DNA of 64,000 nt from assembly GCF_009208565.1 (NCBI RefSeq), contig NZ_WFLK01000015.1, positions 1 to 64,000 of the forward strand, read 5' to 3'. Position numbers and translations under genes: made by a program. This document shows positions 25,105 to 32,866 of the stretch, piece after piece. The number at the start of each line of letters is the position of its first letter. Within the stretch, counting starts at the first letter, position 1. The stretch comes from Janthinobacterium aquaticum (GTDB lineage Bacteria; Pseudomonadota; Gammaproteobacteria; Burkholderiales; Burkholderiaceae_D). The notes under the pieces are model-generated. The model was not told where the DNA came from. It worked only from the letters and a program-made list of their open reading frames with translations, and made no database searches.

Positions 25105-27126
25105 TTACGCCGCCAGGCCCAGCAGGAAGTCCTGCTGCGCGCAGCCGGCCCGCACGAACACCGGCGGCTGGCCCAGCGGCGCAGCCACCGTCACGCGCTG
25201 GCCACCTTCGTGGCGCACGCCGCTCCACAGGTGAAGCCAGGCGTCGCCCGCCGGCAGATAGGCGCTCCAGTCGGTGGCGCCGGCCGCATGCACGGGCGCC
25301 ACCAGCAGGTCGGGACCGAACAGGTACTGGTCCTGGATAGCGTAGGTATTGTGGTCGTGTTCGTAATGCAGGAACAGCGGGCGCTGTAGCGGCAAGCCGC
25401 GCGCCACGGCGTCTTCGGCCAGGCTGCGGATCACCGGCGCCAGCGCCACGTGCAGGCGGGTCATGCGAGCAAAGTGGGCAAACACGCCTTCGTCCTGATA
25501 GAACTGGAAGTTCTCGTCCGGACGGTTGCCTTCATGCGTGCGCATCATCGAGGTAAAGGCCGCCATTTCGGCCCAGCGCTGGAACAGCTCGGGCGTGCGC
25601 ACGTTGCCAAACAGGCTGGTGTAGCCGCCGATATCGCTGTGGTGGTAGGCGTTGCCCAACAGGCCAGACGAGAGCGCGCCGCAGATAACCGTCTGCAGGC
25701 CGTCGTGGCGGCTGAAGTCGACCGACTGGTCACCGGCCCACAGCAGCGGGCAGTGACGCTGCACGCCACTGTAGCCGGCGCGCATGAAGAAGGTGGCGTC
25801 GCCGGTCTTGCCGGCGCGCTCGATGGCGCGCGCATTGACCTCGGCCCACATGGTGGGCCAGGCGTTGTGCATCAGGCGTGCGTCGACGCCATTGGCCAGG
25901 CGCAGGTCGATCGGCAGGTATTCGCCAAAGTCGGCCATCCAGCCCGACAGGCCGAAGTCCAGCATTTCCTGGCGCAGGATGCGCTCCTCGAACCAGTGCG
26001 CGGCGGCCGGATTGGTAAAGTCGACCACGCCGCAATCGAATTCGCCAAAGTCGACCAGGTACTCGCCGCCATCAAGGGCCGTGGCCAGGTAACCGTGCTG
26101 CAGCGCTTCCTGGTACAGCGCACCGTCATTGCACAGATAGGGATTGACGTAACCGAGGAAGCGGATATGGTCGGCCGCCAGTTCGGGTATCCAGGCCTTG
26201 AGGTCAGGATAGCGCTCTGGCTGCCAGCGCCAGTCCCAGAACAGGCGCTTGCCGAACGAGGTCTGGCGCAGGCCGACCCAGTCCTCGCACCACAGCGCGC
26301 TGACCGCCAGGCCATGTTCTTTTGCGCGCGCCAGGATGGTGCGCGCATGCGCTTCGCCGCCCTTCAGGCCCAGCATGGCGCCATTTTGCAGCCAGGCCGG
26401 CAGCGAAGGCTGGCGGCCGAAGCGCTCGGACACCACGCCGACCAGCTCGATGAAGCTGTCTGCCAGCATGAACTCGAAGCTCTCGGGCATGGCCCAGAAC
26501 TGCAGCTCATGGAAGTCGTCGTGGCGGAAATCAAAGTCGGCATACGCGGTGGTTTCGGCATGCAGGCAATAGCGCTGCGAGGAGATAAAGCTCGGCTGCG
26601 GATAATTGGTGTGATAGTAGTCGCCGCCGGAGCGGGCCGTCACGTCGGCCTGCCAGGTCAGGTGGGTCGACTTGTCGCGGCCCACGCCGGGTTCGGAAGT
26701 CCACAGCGGGAAGTGGCGCCCGCGCAGGTTGAAATACGACATCTGCTCGCCGCAGCCCCACACATGTTCGTGCTTTTCCGCCGGCAGGCGCAGCCACAGG
26801 CGGTTCCACTGCGGCGCGGCAAACGCCAGCTGCAGGTGTACGCCATGCGGCCGGGCATGCACCTCGAAGACCAGCTGCGGCGCCTCGCCCGCGTGGCGCG
26901 CAAAGCTCAGGCGCGCACCCTGCGCATCCTGTTCCAGCACCAGTTCGCGCAGCGCGCTGCGCTCGTCGACATAGTCCTCGATATCGAAATTGCCGCGATA
27001 CATCTGCATGCTTTCCTGGCCGTGGCCAACGAAGCAGCATGGCGCCTGCGCGCTGTGGCGCAGCAGCACGGTGGCGCCGCACAGCAGCGAGAACGTGTCA
27101 TTTTCCTGGTGTAGTGTGAACTGCAT
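25105..27126 (-). CDS. yihQ: GH31 sulfoquinovosidase (YihQ-like)
   Basis: 673 residues from the ATG at 27126, nine bases after AGGAG (an open TTG at 27135 abuts the ribosome site). It releases sulfoquinovose from sulfoquinovosyl glycerol or diacylglycerol. The nucleophile is D399 in GWMADFGEYLP and the acid/base D466 in WAGDQ. Positions equivalent to the E. coli YihQ substrate residues 262, 288, 301, 304 and 508 are K255, E281, R294, W297 and Y502 at a steady offset of six to seven. This is the alternative K-E-R-W-Y set known from Agrobacterium-type enzymes rather than Q-Q-R-W-Y. No signal peptide, so it acts in the cytosol after import. Confidence 0.9.
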   Translation of the reverse strand: MQFTLHQENDTFSLLCGATVLLRHSAQAPCCFVGHGQESMQMYRGNFDIEDYVDERSALRELVLEQDAQGARLSFARHAGEAPQLVFEVHARPHGVHLQLAFAAPQWNRLWLRLPAEKHEHVWGCGEQMSYFNLRGRHFPLWTSEPGVGRDKSTHLTWQADVTARSGGDYYHTNYPQPSFISSQRYCLHAETTAYADFDFRHDDFHELQFWAMPESFEFMLADSFIELVGVVSERFGRQPSLPAWLQNGAMLGLKGGEAHARTILARAKEHGLAVSALWCEDWVGLRQTSFGKRLFWDWRWQPERYPDLKAWIPELAADHIRFLGYVNPYLCNDGALYQEALQHGYLATALDGGEYLVDFGEFDCGVVDFTNPAAAHWFEERILRQEMLDFGLSGWMADFGEYLPIDLRLANGVDARLMHNAWPTMWAEVNARAIERAGKTGDATFFMRAGYSGVQRHCPLLWAGDQSVDFSRHDGLQTVICGALSSGLLGNAYHHSDIGGYTSLFGNVRTPELFQRWAEMAAFTSMMRTHEGNRPDENFQFYQDEGVFAHFARMTRLHVALAPVIRSLAEDAVARGLPLQRPLFLHYEHDHNTYAIQDQYLFGPDLLVAPVHAAGATDWSAYLPAGDAWLHLWSGVRHEGGQRVTVAAPLGQPPVFVRAGCAQQDFLLGLAA

Positions 27127-27147
27127 GACGATCAACTCCTGGTAAAG

Positions 27148-27181
27148 CCGGCCTGCTGCGCACCAAGCGCCGGCAGGCCGG
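27148..27181 (-). other. Intercistronic hairpin after the porin gene
   Basis: CCGGCCTG at 27148-27155 pairs with CAGGCCGG at 27174-27181, a perfect 8-bp stem with an 18-base loop that can fold further. It lies between the porin stop and the sulfoquinovosidase ribosome site. There is no T-run, so it is more likely an mRNA-stability or processing element than an intrinsic terminator. Confidence 0.5.
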
Positions 27182-27193
27182 TAAGAACAGCTT

Positions 27194-28612
27194 TTAGAAA
27201 ACGAGGAACATGCCGGCGGTCAGCTCGACCGGGCTGTAGCCGAAATAATTATTGTCGCCCCGGAATTGCAGCACGCCCAGCTTGGCGTGTGCATTGTTAT
27301 TGATTTTGGTGGCGTAGGCATAGAACGACAGCGTCGGCTGGAAGTTGTAAAGATAGCCCAGCGAATAGGCGGTCGACTTGGGCTTGCCCACGCCGTCGCC
27401 GGTATTCTTGCCGTACACGCCGCTGGCATTGGCGCCGTCATAGCTGATCTGCGCCAGGCTGCCTTCGATGCGGTGCTTGCCGATATCGTAGGAACCCGAG
27501 ACGCCAAACGCGTCGGCCGCATAGCCGCCCGAATTGGACACGCGGTACGAAGTGTAGGAACCACCCAGCGTGAAGTCGTACCACTTGTAGCGCGCGCCCA
27601 CGATGTCGGTCACCTGGTTGCGCTTGATAAAGCTCGAAGCGCCCGTCACGCTGACGTCGTTGCTCTGCTGGTAGTCCATGTGCGCATAGCCGAGGAACAG
27701 GTCGCCCTTCTTGTAGAGCACGTTGGCAGCCCAGCTGCGGCCGTCGTCTTTCAGGTCGGTGGCGCTGGAGGCCTGCTGGCCGGCCGAATACGACACCTCG
27801 GCCGAGAAGTTGTTATACGTCGGGCTGCGGTAGCGCAGCGCGTTACCGTAGAAGAGCGCGGTACCCGAGTTGTTGCCGGCCAGGCTGCTGGTCTTGCTGA
27901 CGTTGCCCGCAACCGGATCCTTCAGATAGCGGCCCAGCGACTCGGGCCGCGTCAGCGAAAACAGTGCACTGAAGTCATTGGCGCCGTAGTTGTGGGCCGA
28001 AGCCAGGTCGGCGCCCAGCGAGACCCAGAACGGCGCCATGTACATGGTGCCGCCCTCGATCGAGCCCCAGGTTTTCGAGGCAAAGCCGACGGCTGCGCCA
28101 CGGTTGAACAGCACCGACGAGCTGGTGTTGTTCTGCGTGCCGCCCCCGGCATTGCCGTTGAACAGATTGATGCCCGTTTCGGCGCCGAAGATGGCCTTGT
28201 ATTCTTCGCTGAAGACCCAGGAGCCGGCCAGGCCCAGGCGGCTGACCATCTCACCCTGGTTCAGGCGGCGGTTGGTCAGTACGCGCCCGCTGGCGTCCTT
28301 GCCCTTCGAGACCGTGTAGCCGATATCGCCGCGGCCATACAGCTTCCAGTTGAAACCGGTGGCCGGCTTGATCTCGGCAGGTGCTGCTGCGGGCACGGGT
28401 GCTGCCGCCAAGGCCGGCGCCGGTGCAGGTGCAGCCGCCTGGGCTGCCGAATTGGCCTCCATTTGTGCCACACGCTGCTGCAATTGGGCCAGCATGGCTT
28501 TCATGTCGCTCAGTTCATCGGCATGCGCGTTAGCGCTAACAAATGTCAGCGGAAAAAAAGCCAGGCTGACGGCGGTGGCCAGCATCGACTGGCGCAAGGT
28601 GGAATGGGTCAT
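27194..28612 (-). CDS. Outer-membrane porin with N-terminal coiled coil
   Basis: 472 residues. A signal peptide (to about residue 30, ...TFVSANA) is followed by a short coiled coil (ELSDMKAMLAQLQQRVAQME), an Ala/Pro linker (about 55-82) and a 16-strand-type Gram-negative porin (GFNWKLYGRGDIGYTVSKG onward) ending in phenylalanine (GMFLVF), the usual barrel signal. The coiled-coil plus linker design is like sugar porins such as ScrY. Position between the ALDH and sulfoquinovosidase genes suggests it admits sulfoquinovose or its glycosides, parallel to OmpL in the E. coli yih cluster. GGAG precedes the ATG. Confidence 0.85.
   Translation of the reverse strand: MTHSTLRQSMLATAVSLAFFPLTFVSANAHADELSDMKAMLAQLQQRVAQMEANSAAQAAAPAPAPALAAAPVPAAAPAEIKPATGFNWKLYGRGDIGYTVSKGKDASGRVLTNRRLNQGEMVSRLGLAGSWVFSEEYKAIFGAETGINLFNGNAGGGTQNNTSSSVLFNRGAAVGFASKTWGSIEGGTMYMAPFWVSLGADLASAHNYGANDFSALFSLTRPESLGRYLKDPVAGNVSKTSSLAGNNSGTALFYGNALRYRSPTYNNFSAEVSYSAGQQASSATDLKDDGRSWAANVLYKKGDLFLGYAHMDYQQSNDVSVTGASSFIKRNQVTDIVGARYKWYDFTLGGSYTSYRVSNSGGYAADAFGVSGSYDIGKHRIEGSLAQISYDGANASGVYGKNTGDGVGKPKSTAYSLGYLYNFQPTLSFYAYATKINNNAHAKLGVLQFRGDNNYFGYSPVELTAGMFLVF
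28529..28540. promoter_or_regulatory. Second LacI-type operator palindrome inside the porin gene
   Basis: GTTAGCGCTAAC is a perfect 12-bp palindrome identical to the core of the operator at 39855-39868. It spans codons 25-28 (Val-Ser-Ala-Asn) of the porin signal peptide, 72-83 bases downstream of the ATG. I found no third perfect copy by eye. An intragenic operator could block a porin-proximal promoter. Confidence 0.55.
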
Positions 28613-28687
28613 AGCGTCTCCGTTATTTTTATCGATAGTTTTGTATGATCGTGTTGGTCTGCATTGCCCCGTGATGCTGCGCTTGAA
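28613..28687 (-). promoter_or_regulatory. Porin leader region with ribosome site
   Basis: This part of the 112-base gap between the aldehyde dehydrogenase and porin genes is notably AT-rich toward the porin (CATACAAAACTATCGATAAAAATAA read on the minus strand, given here in two overlapping words: CATACAAAACTATCGATA and CGATAAAAATAA). It ends in GGAG before the ATG. A promoter is plausible because of the composition and the operator just downstream, but I cannot assign -35 and -10 boxes with confidence. Confidence 0.35.
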
Positions 28688-28712
28688 CCGGCCATGCGGG
28701 GCGCATGGCCGG
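28688..28712 (-). other. Strong intercistronic hairpin after the aldehyde dehydrogenase gene
   Basis: CCGGCCATGCG at 28688-28698 pairs perfectly with CGCATGGCCGG at 28702-28712 around a three-base loop. It lies 13-37 bases downstream of the aldehyde dehydrogenase stop. No T-run follows on the minus strand. It may be an attenuator, a 3'-end stabiliser separating the metabolic genes from the porin segment, or a factor-dependent terminator. Confidence 0.6.
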
Positions 28713-28724
28713 CTGCTGTGCCGT

Positions 28725-30176
28725 TTAAATACCCATGCACAGATACTTGATATCGAGGTAATCGTCCATGCCGTAGTGCGAGCCTTCGCGGCCCATGCCC
28801 GAATGCTTGACGCCGCCGAACGGCGCCATCTCGTTGGCGATCATGCCGGTATTGATGCCGACCATGCCCACTTCGAGTTCTTCGGCCACGCGCCAGACGC
28901 GGCCCAGGTCGCGGCTGTAGAAGTAGCCAGCCAGGCCGAAATCGGTGGCATTGGCCATCTCGATGACTTCCTCCTCGCTGCTGAAGCGGAACAGCGGCGC
29001 CAGCGGCGCAAAGGTTTCCTCGCGCGCCACCAGCATGTCCTGGGTGGCACCGGTGACCACGCTGGGTTCGAAGAAGGTGCCGCCCAGCGCATGGCGCTTG
29101 CCGCCGATGGCCAGTTGCCCACCCTTGGCCAGCGCGTCGGCGATATGCTCTTCGATTTTGCGCACGGCGTTTTCATCGATCAGCGGACCTTGCGTCACGC
29201 CTGCCTCGGTGCCAGCGCCCAGCTTGAGCTGCGCCACCTTGGCCACCAGGCGCGCCGCGAAATCGTCATAGATCGCGTCCTGCACGTAGATGCGGTTGGC
29301 GCACACGCAGGTCTGGCCGCTGTTGCGGTATTTCGACATCAGCACGCCTTCGACCGCCGCATCGATATCGGCGTCGTCAAACACGATGAATGGCGCATTG
29401 CCGCCCAGTTCCAGCGACAGCTTCTTGATGGTGCCGGCCGCCTCGCGCGACAGCCAGGCGCCCACTTCGGTCGAACCGGTAAAGCTGATCTTGCGCACCA
29501 GGTTGTTATGGCACAGCTCGGTGCCGATTGCCTGCGCCGCCCCCGTCACCACATTGAATACGCCGGCAGGCACGCCGGCGCGCAGCGCCAGTTCGGCCAG
29601 CGCCAGCGCCGACAGCGGCGTTTGCGAGGCAGGCTTCAATACCATGGCGCAGCCGGCAGCCAGCGCCGGGCCGGCCTTGCGGGTGATCATGCCGTTCGGG
29701 AAATTCCACGGCGTAATGGCGGCGCAGACGCCGACCGGTTGCTTGATGACGACGATGCGCTTGTCGTTCGACGGCGGCGCAATCACGTCGCCATAAGCGC
29801 GCTTGCCTTCCTCGGCAAACCATTCCAGGTAGGCGGCATTGGAGATGACTTCGCCGCGCGCCTCGGCCAGCGACTTGCCCTGCTCGCTTGTCAGGATCAG
29901 CGCCAGGTCGTCGGCATTGGCAAGGATCAGCGCATGCCACTGGCGCAGCACGGCGCTGCGCTCCTTGGCGGTTTTCTTGCGCCACAGCTTGAAAGCTGCC
30001 TGCGCGCCGGCAATCGCGCGGCGCGTCTCGGTCGTGCCCATGCGCGGCACGGTGGCGATCTGCTCGCCGGTGGCCGGATTGGTGACGGCAATGGTGGCAC
30101 CATCATCGGCGTCGCACCAGGCGCCGTCGATCAGGCACTGCTGTTTCAACAGGCTTGCGTCTTGCAGGTTCAGCAT
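28725..30176 (-). CDS. NAD(P)-dependent aldehyde dehydrogenase, predicted sulfolactaldehyde dehydrogenase
   Basis: 483 residues of the succinate-semialdehyde dehydrogenase (GabD-like) branch. Readable features are ITPWNFPNGMITRKAGPALA near 149-168, the cofactor loop FTGSTEVG near 232, the catalytic glutamate in LELGGNAPFIVF near 255-266 and the nucleophile cysteine in NSGQTCVCANRIYV near 284-297. In the sulfo-ED pathway the same family oxidises 3-sulfolactaldehyde to 3-sulfolactate. Out of context it would be called GabD; the cluster is what makes sulfolactaldehyde the likely substrate. Confidence 0.83.
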   Translation of the reverse strand: MLNLQDASLLKQQCLIDGAWCDADDGATIAVTNPATGEQIATVPRMGTTETRRAIAGAQAAFKLWRKKTAKERSAVLRQWHALILANADDLALILTSEQGKSLAEARGEVISNAAYLEWFAEEGKRAYGDVIAPPSNDKRIVVIKQPVGVCAAITPWNFPNGMITRKAGPALAAGCAMVLKPASQTPLSALALAELALRAGVPAGVFNVVTGAAQAIGTELCHNNLVRKISFTGSTEVGAWLSREAAGTIKKLSLELGGNAPFIVFDDADIDAAVEGVLMSKYRNSGQTCVCANRIYVQDAIYDDFAARLVAKVAQLKLGAGTEAGVTQGPLIDENAVRKIEEHIADALAKGGQLAIGGKRHALGGTFFEPSVVTGATQDMLVAREETFAPLAPLFRFSSEEEVIEMANATDFGLAGYFYSRDLGRVWRVAEELEVGMVGINTGMIANEMAPFGGVKHSGMGREGSHYGMDDYLDIKYLCMGI

Positions 30177-30203
30177 GAATCTCTCCTAGAATGATGGGAT
30201 GGC

Positions 30204-30992
30204 TTAACCAGCCACGGATACTTGCGCCAGGCCGGCGTCGACAATAATGTTCTGGCCGGTGATGCCGTTTGAATCATCGGCTGCCAGGAACAGCGCCGTG
30301 CGCGCCACGTGGCCGGGGTCGAGCCTGTATTTCAGGCATTGCAGGTCGATGAATTTCTGATCCTCCTGCGGGTCGCGCCACAGCGCAGCCTGGCGCTCGG
30401 TGACGATGGCGCCGGGCGCCAGCGCATTGACACGGATATTGCTTTCGCCCAGTTCGCGCGCCAGCGTGCGCGCCAGGCCGGCGATACCGGCTTTCGAGGT
30501 GGTGTAGCCGACCAGGTTCGGGCGACCACGCATCCACGAAATCGAGCCCAGGTTGATAATGCTGCCGCCGCCGGCAGCGGCCATGCCGGGCGCCACCTGC
30601 TGGATCGCAAACACATGGTGCTTGAGGTTCAGCGCCAGGCAGTTGTCCCAGTATTCGGGAGTCAGTTCGGCCAGCGTATGGCGGTCGTCGCGGCCGGCAT
30701 TGTTGACCAGCACGCGCACGGCGCCCAGGCTGGCCTCGACGTCGGCCAGCACCTGCTGGTAGGCGCCGATATCGCGGATATCGGCATACGCGAACACCGG
30801 CGCATGCGCGCAGCGCGGCGTCAGGTTGGCCACCAGCGCGGTGCTGACCTCGCAGTCGATATCGCAGAAGGCCACGATCGCGCCCTGCAGCGCAAAGTGC
30901 TCGACCAGCGCTGCGCCGATGCCGGAACCGCCACCGGAGACGAACACCACGCGGTTCTTCAGGCTGGGATACAAGGTAAGGGAATCACTCAT
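30204..30992 (-). CDS. SDR oxidoreductase, predicted sulfoquinovose 1-dehydrogenase
   Basis: 262 residues, a classical short-chain dehydrogenase. The NAD site is VSGGGSGIGAALVEHF near 18-33, followed by FCDIDCEVS (an aspartate favouring NAD+ over NADP+), NNAGRDDRH near 92, the catalytic serine in NLGSISWMRG, YTTSK with the Tyr/Lys pair near 158, and a C-terminal GQNIIVDAGLAQVSVAG. In sulfo-ED it would oxidise sulfoquinovose to sulfogluconolactone. It lies between the lactonase and aldehyde dehydrogenase genes. Its ATG at 30992 has only a weak ribosome site. Confidence 0.82.
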   Translation of the reverse strand: MSDSLTLYPSLKNRVVFVSGGGSGIGAALVEHFALQGAIVAFCDIDCEVSTALVANLTPRCAHAPVFAYADIRDIGAYQQVLADVEASLGAVRVLVNNAGRDDRHTLAELTPEYWDNCLALNLKHHVFAIQQVAPGMAAAGGGSIINLGSISWMRGRPNLVGYTTSKAGIAGLARTLARELGESNIRVNALAPGAIVTERQAALWRDPQEDQKFIDLQCLKYRLDPGHVARTALFLAADDSNGITGQNIIVDAGLAQVSVAG

Positions 30993-31010
30993 TTCAAACT
31001 CGTAAAATTT

Positions 31011-31055
31011 GGTTGCGAATCAGTCGGTTGCGTATCAATCAGTTGCGTATCAATT
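31011..31055. repeat. Three tandem copies of a 15-bp unit
   Basis: Copies at 31011-31025, 31026-31040 and 31041-31055 follow the pattern (G/A)GTTGCG(A/T)ATCA(G/A)T(C/T), with one to three differences between copies. They fill most of the gap between the lactonase stop and the SDR start and are not translated in either gene. They may be a recent slippage expansion or a repeated regulator half-site. Confidence 0.75.
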
Positions 31056-31061
31056 TCAGCT

Positions 31062-31970
31062 TCAGTCGCGGTAAAGCGGTTCGGCACGCCCGCCCACCTC
31101 GAGCTGCACGGCAAACAGCCCGCCTGCCTGCGGCTGGCGCGCCAGTTCCTCGGGCCCGGCACCTTCGCGCGCGCTGGTGATGTAGAGCGTGCGCAAATCG
31201 GCGCCGCCAAAGGCCACCATGGTCGGGCGCGTGACGGGCAGGTGCACGATGTCGGTCACCACGCCTTGCGGCGAATAGCGCAGCACCCTACCCCCTTCGT
31301 ACTGCGCGCTCCAGTAGTTGCCTTCAACGTCGAGCGCTGCGCCATCGGGACGACCGCCGTACTGCGCTTCTTCGCCGCGCGTTGGCGCGCGCGCAAACAC
31401 CTGGCGCTGGCCGATCGCGCCATGCTCCAGGTCATAGTCGAAACGGTAGATCACATGATTGGGCGTGTCGGACTGGAACAGCGCACGGCCATCGGCGGCG
31501 AACGCCATGCCGTTACTGACCTTCACGCCCAGCGCCTGCTGCGGCCCCCAGCCAGGGCGCACCTGGCCGCGTTCGAGGCAGAATACGGCGGCCAGTTCGG
31601 CCGTGCGCGGCTGGTACATGGCGCCGGCCCAGAAGCGCCCTGCCGCGTCGCAGCGACCGTCATTGAAGCGCATGGTGCTGCTGTCATAGGGTGCATCGGC
31701 CAGCTTGCGCAGCTGGCCCGTGGCCGTGTCGAAACGGTAAAAGCCATCGCGCAGCGCCGCCACCAGGCCGCCGCCTTCGGCCAGCCCAATGCAGCCCGGC
31801 TCGCACGGCATCGGCCAGTGCTGCACGCCCCCGGACTGGGGCGCATAACGGTGAAGCCGGCGTCCGGCGATATCGATCCAGTACAGGCACTGTTCGTCGA
31901 CGCTCCACAGCGGGCATTCGCCCAGTTCGGCGCGCGCGTCCAGCACCAGTTCAGCCTGCCATTCATGCAT
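31062..31970 (-). CDS. SMP-30/gluconolactonase family lactonase, predicted sulfogluconolactonase
   Basis: 302 residues from the ATG at 31970; a longer frame upstream is excluded by the mutarotase gene. The six-bladed propeller metal site can be traced through the glutamate of AELGECPLWSV near 14-24, the asparagine of MRFNDGRCDAAGRF near 101 and the aspartate of PDGAALDVEGNYW near 200. In the sulfo-ED route it hydrolyses 6-deoxy-6-sulfogluconolactone to 6-deoxy-6-sulfogluconate. Its start overlaps the mutarotase stop by eight bases. Related enzymes open gluconolactone, arabinolactone or xylonolactone, so context decides. Confidence 0.83.
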   Translation of the reverse strand: MHEWQAELVLDARAELGECPLWSVDEQCLYWIDIAGRRLHRYAPQSGGVQHWPMPCEPGCIGLAEGGGLVAALRDGFYRFDTATGQLRKLADAPYDSSTMRFNDGRCDAAGRFWAGAMYQPRTAELAAVFCLERGQVRPGWGPQQALGVKVSNGMAFAADGRALFQSDTPNHVIYRFDYDLEHGAIGQRQVFARAPTRGEEAQYGGRPDGAALDVEGNYWSAQYEGGRVLRYSPQGVVTDIVHLPVTRPTMVAFGGADLRTLYITSAREGAGPEELARQPQAGGLFAVQLEVGGRAEPLYRD

Positions 31971-32862
31971 GCACACTCTCCCCGACGCCGATGCTGGCGG
32001 AAATTTCCATGCTTTGCTGCGGCGCCAGCAGGCGCATGCCGGTATAGGCCACACCGCGTGCAGCCAGGGCAAACGCATTGTTGACATTGCTGACCGGCTC
32101 GAGCGCGATAAAGGCACGCTCGTCGCCAGGGGCGAAACACACCAGCTGGCGGCAGTCCTCGCTGGCCGTCAGGCGCACCGCATGCTGCGCATACGAAAGC
32201 GTCGCTACGCCATCCCAACCGCTGTAGCAGTGGTCGCTGCGCCAGCCGGCCACCAACTGCGGTTGAGCGAACGGCGCCGCCTGCGCTTCCGGCGCGCTGC
32301 CGCACGGCAGTTGATCGGCACCCATGCGCCACACGCCGCTCCAGTGGGCCTGCAGGCGCACGCCGGGGGTCAGCGGAAAATACGGATGAAAACCCAGTCC
32401 GGCCGGCATGGCGCGCGTGTCGCGGTTGGTTATCGACAAGGCCATGTGCAGGCCTTGCGCGTCAAGCGTGATGGTCTGCCGCGCAGTGCAGGCAAACGGC
32501 CAGTCGGCGTCCGGCTGGTGCTGCAGCGAAAGCACCACGCGGTTGTCCTCCTGCTCCTCGACCGTCCAGGCGCGCTGCCAGCCCATGCCGTGGATACTGT
32601 GCGGCTCGGGCGGAAAGTTGGCGCGCAGCGTGTAATGCTGGCCCTCGGCTTGCAGCTGCGCGTCGCCGATGCGGTTCGAATACGGCACCAGCGGATAACA
32701 GGCCATCTGCCGCACCAGGCCGGACTTGATGGCCTCGTCGCTGGCCGGACGCAGTATGTCGATACCGCGCCAGCGCAGCGCGGCCAGCGCGCCGCCGATG
32801 GCGGGGCAGACCAGCGCCACGCTGTCGCCGTGGACCAGATGCACGATGGCGTGCGTGTGCAT
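31963..32862 (-). CDS. Aldose 1-epimerase family, predicted sulfoquinovose mutarotase
   Basis: 299 residues, galactose-mutarotase fold. The residues used by active mutarotases are present: HSIHGMGWQRAW near 88 (first histidine), LGFHPYFPL near 157 (catalytic acid) and FIALEPVSNVNNAF near 262 (catalytic glutamate). It would equilibrate alpha- and beta-sulfoquinovose so the dehydrogenase gets its anomer after the retaining GH31 step. It starts four bases after the upstream permease and overlaps the lactonase. Contrast with the degenerate homologue at 61748-62530. Confidence 0.85.
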   Translation of the reverse strand: MHTHAIVHLVHGDSVALVCPAIGGALAALRWRGIDILRPASDEAIKSGLVRQMACYPLVPYSNRIGDAQLQAEGQHYTLRANFPPEPHSIHGMGWQRAWTVEEQEDNRVVLSLQHQPDADWPFACTARQTITLDAQGLHMALSITNRDTRAMPAGLGFHPYFPLTPGVRLQAHWSGVWRMGADQLPCGSAPEAQAAPFAQPQLVAGWRSDHCYSGWDGVATLSYAQHAVRLTASEDCRQLVCFAPGDERAFIALEPVSNVNNAFALAARGVAYTGMRLLAPQQSMEISASIGVGESVHA

Positions 32863-32866
32863 GGCA

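Noticed and set aside
25105-27126. Plain alpha-glucosidase or alpha-xylosidase
   Set aside because: The R294/W297/Y502 positions, K255/E281 variant and the sulfonate-pathway neighbours fit a sulfoquinovosidase better.
28688-28712. Calling the strong hairpin after the aldehyde dehydrogenase an intrinsic terminator
   Set aside because: There is no T-run on the transcript strand and the next gene follows in the same direction; kept as a structural element only.
31011-31055. CRISPR array
   Set aside because: The units are contiguous 15-mers without unique spacers, and no cas genes are present anywhere in the window.
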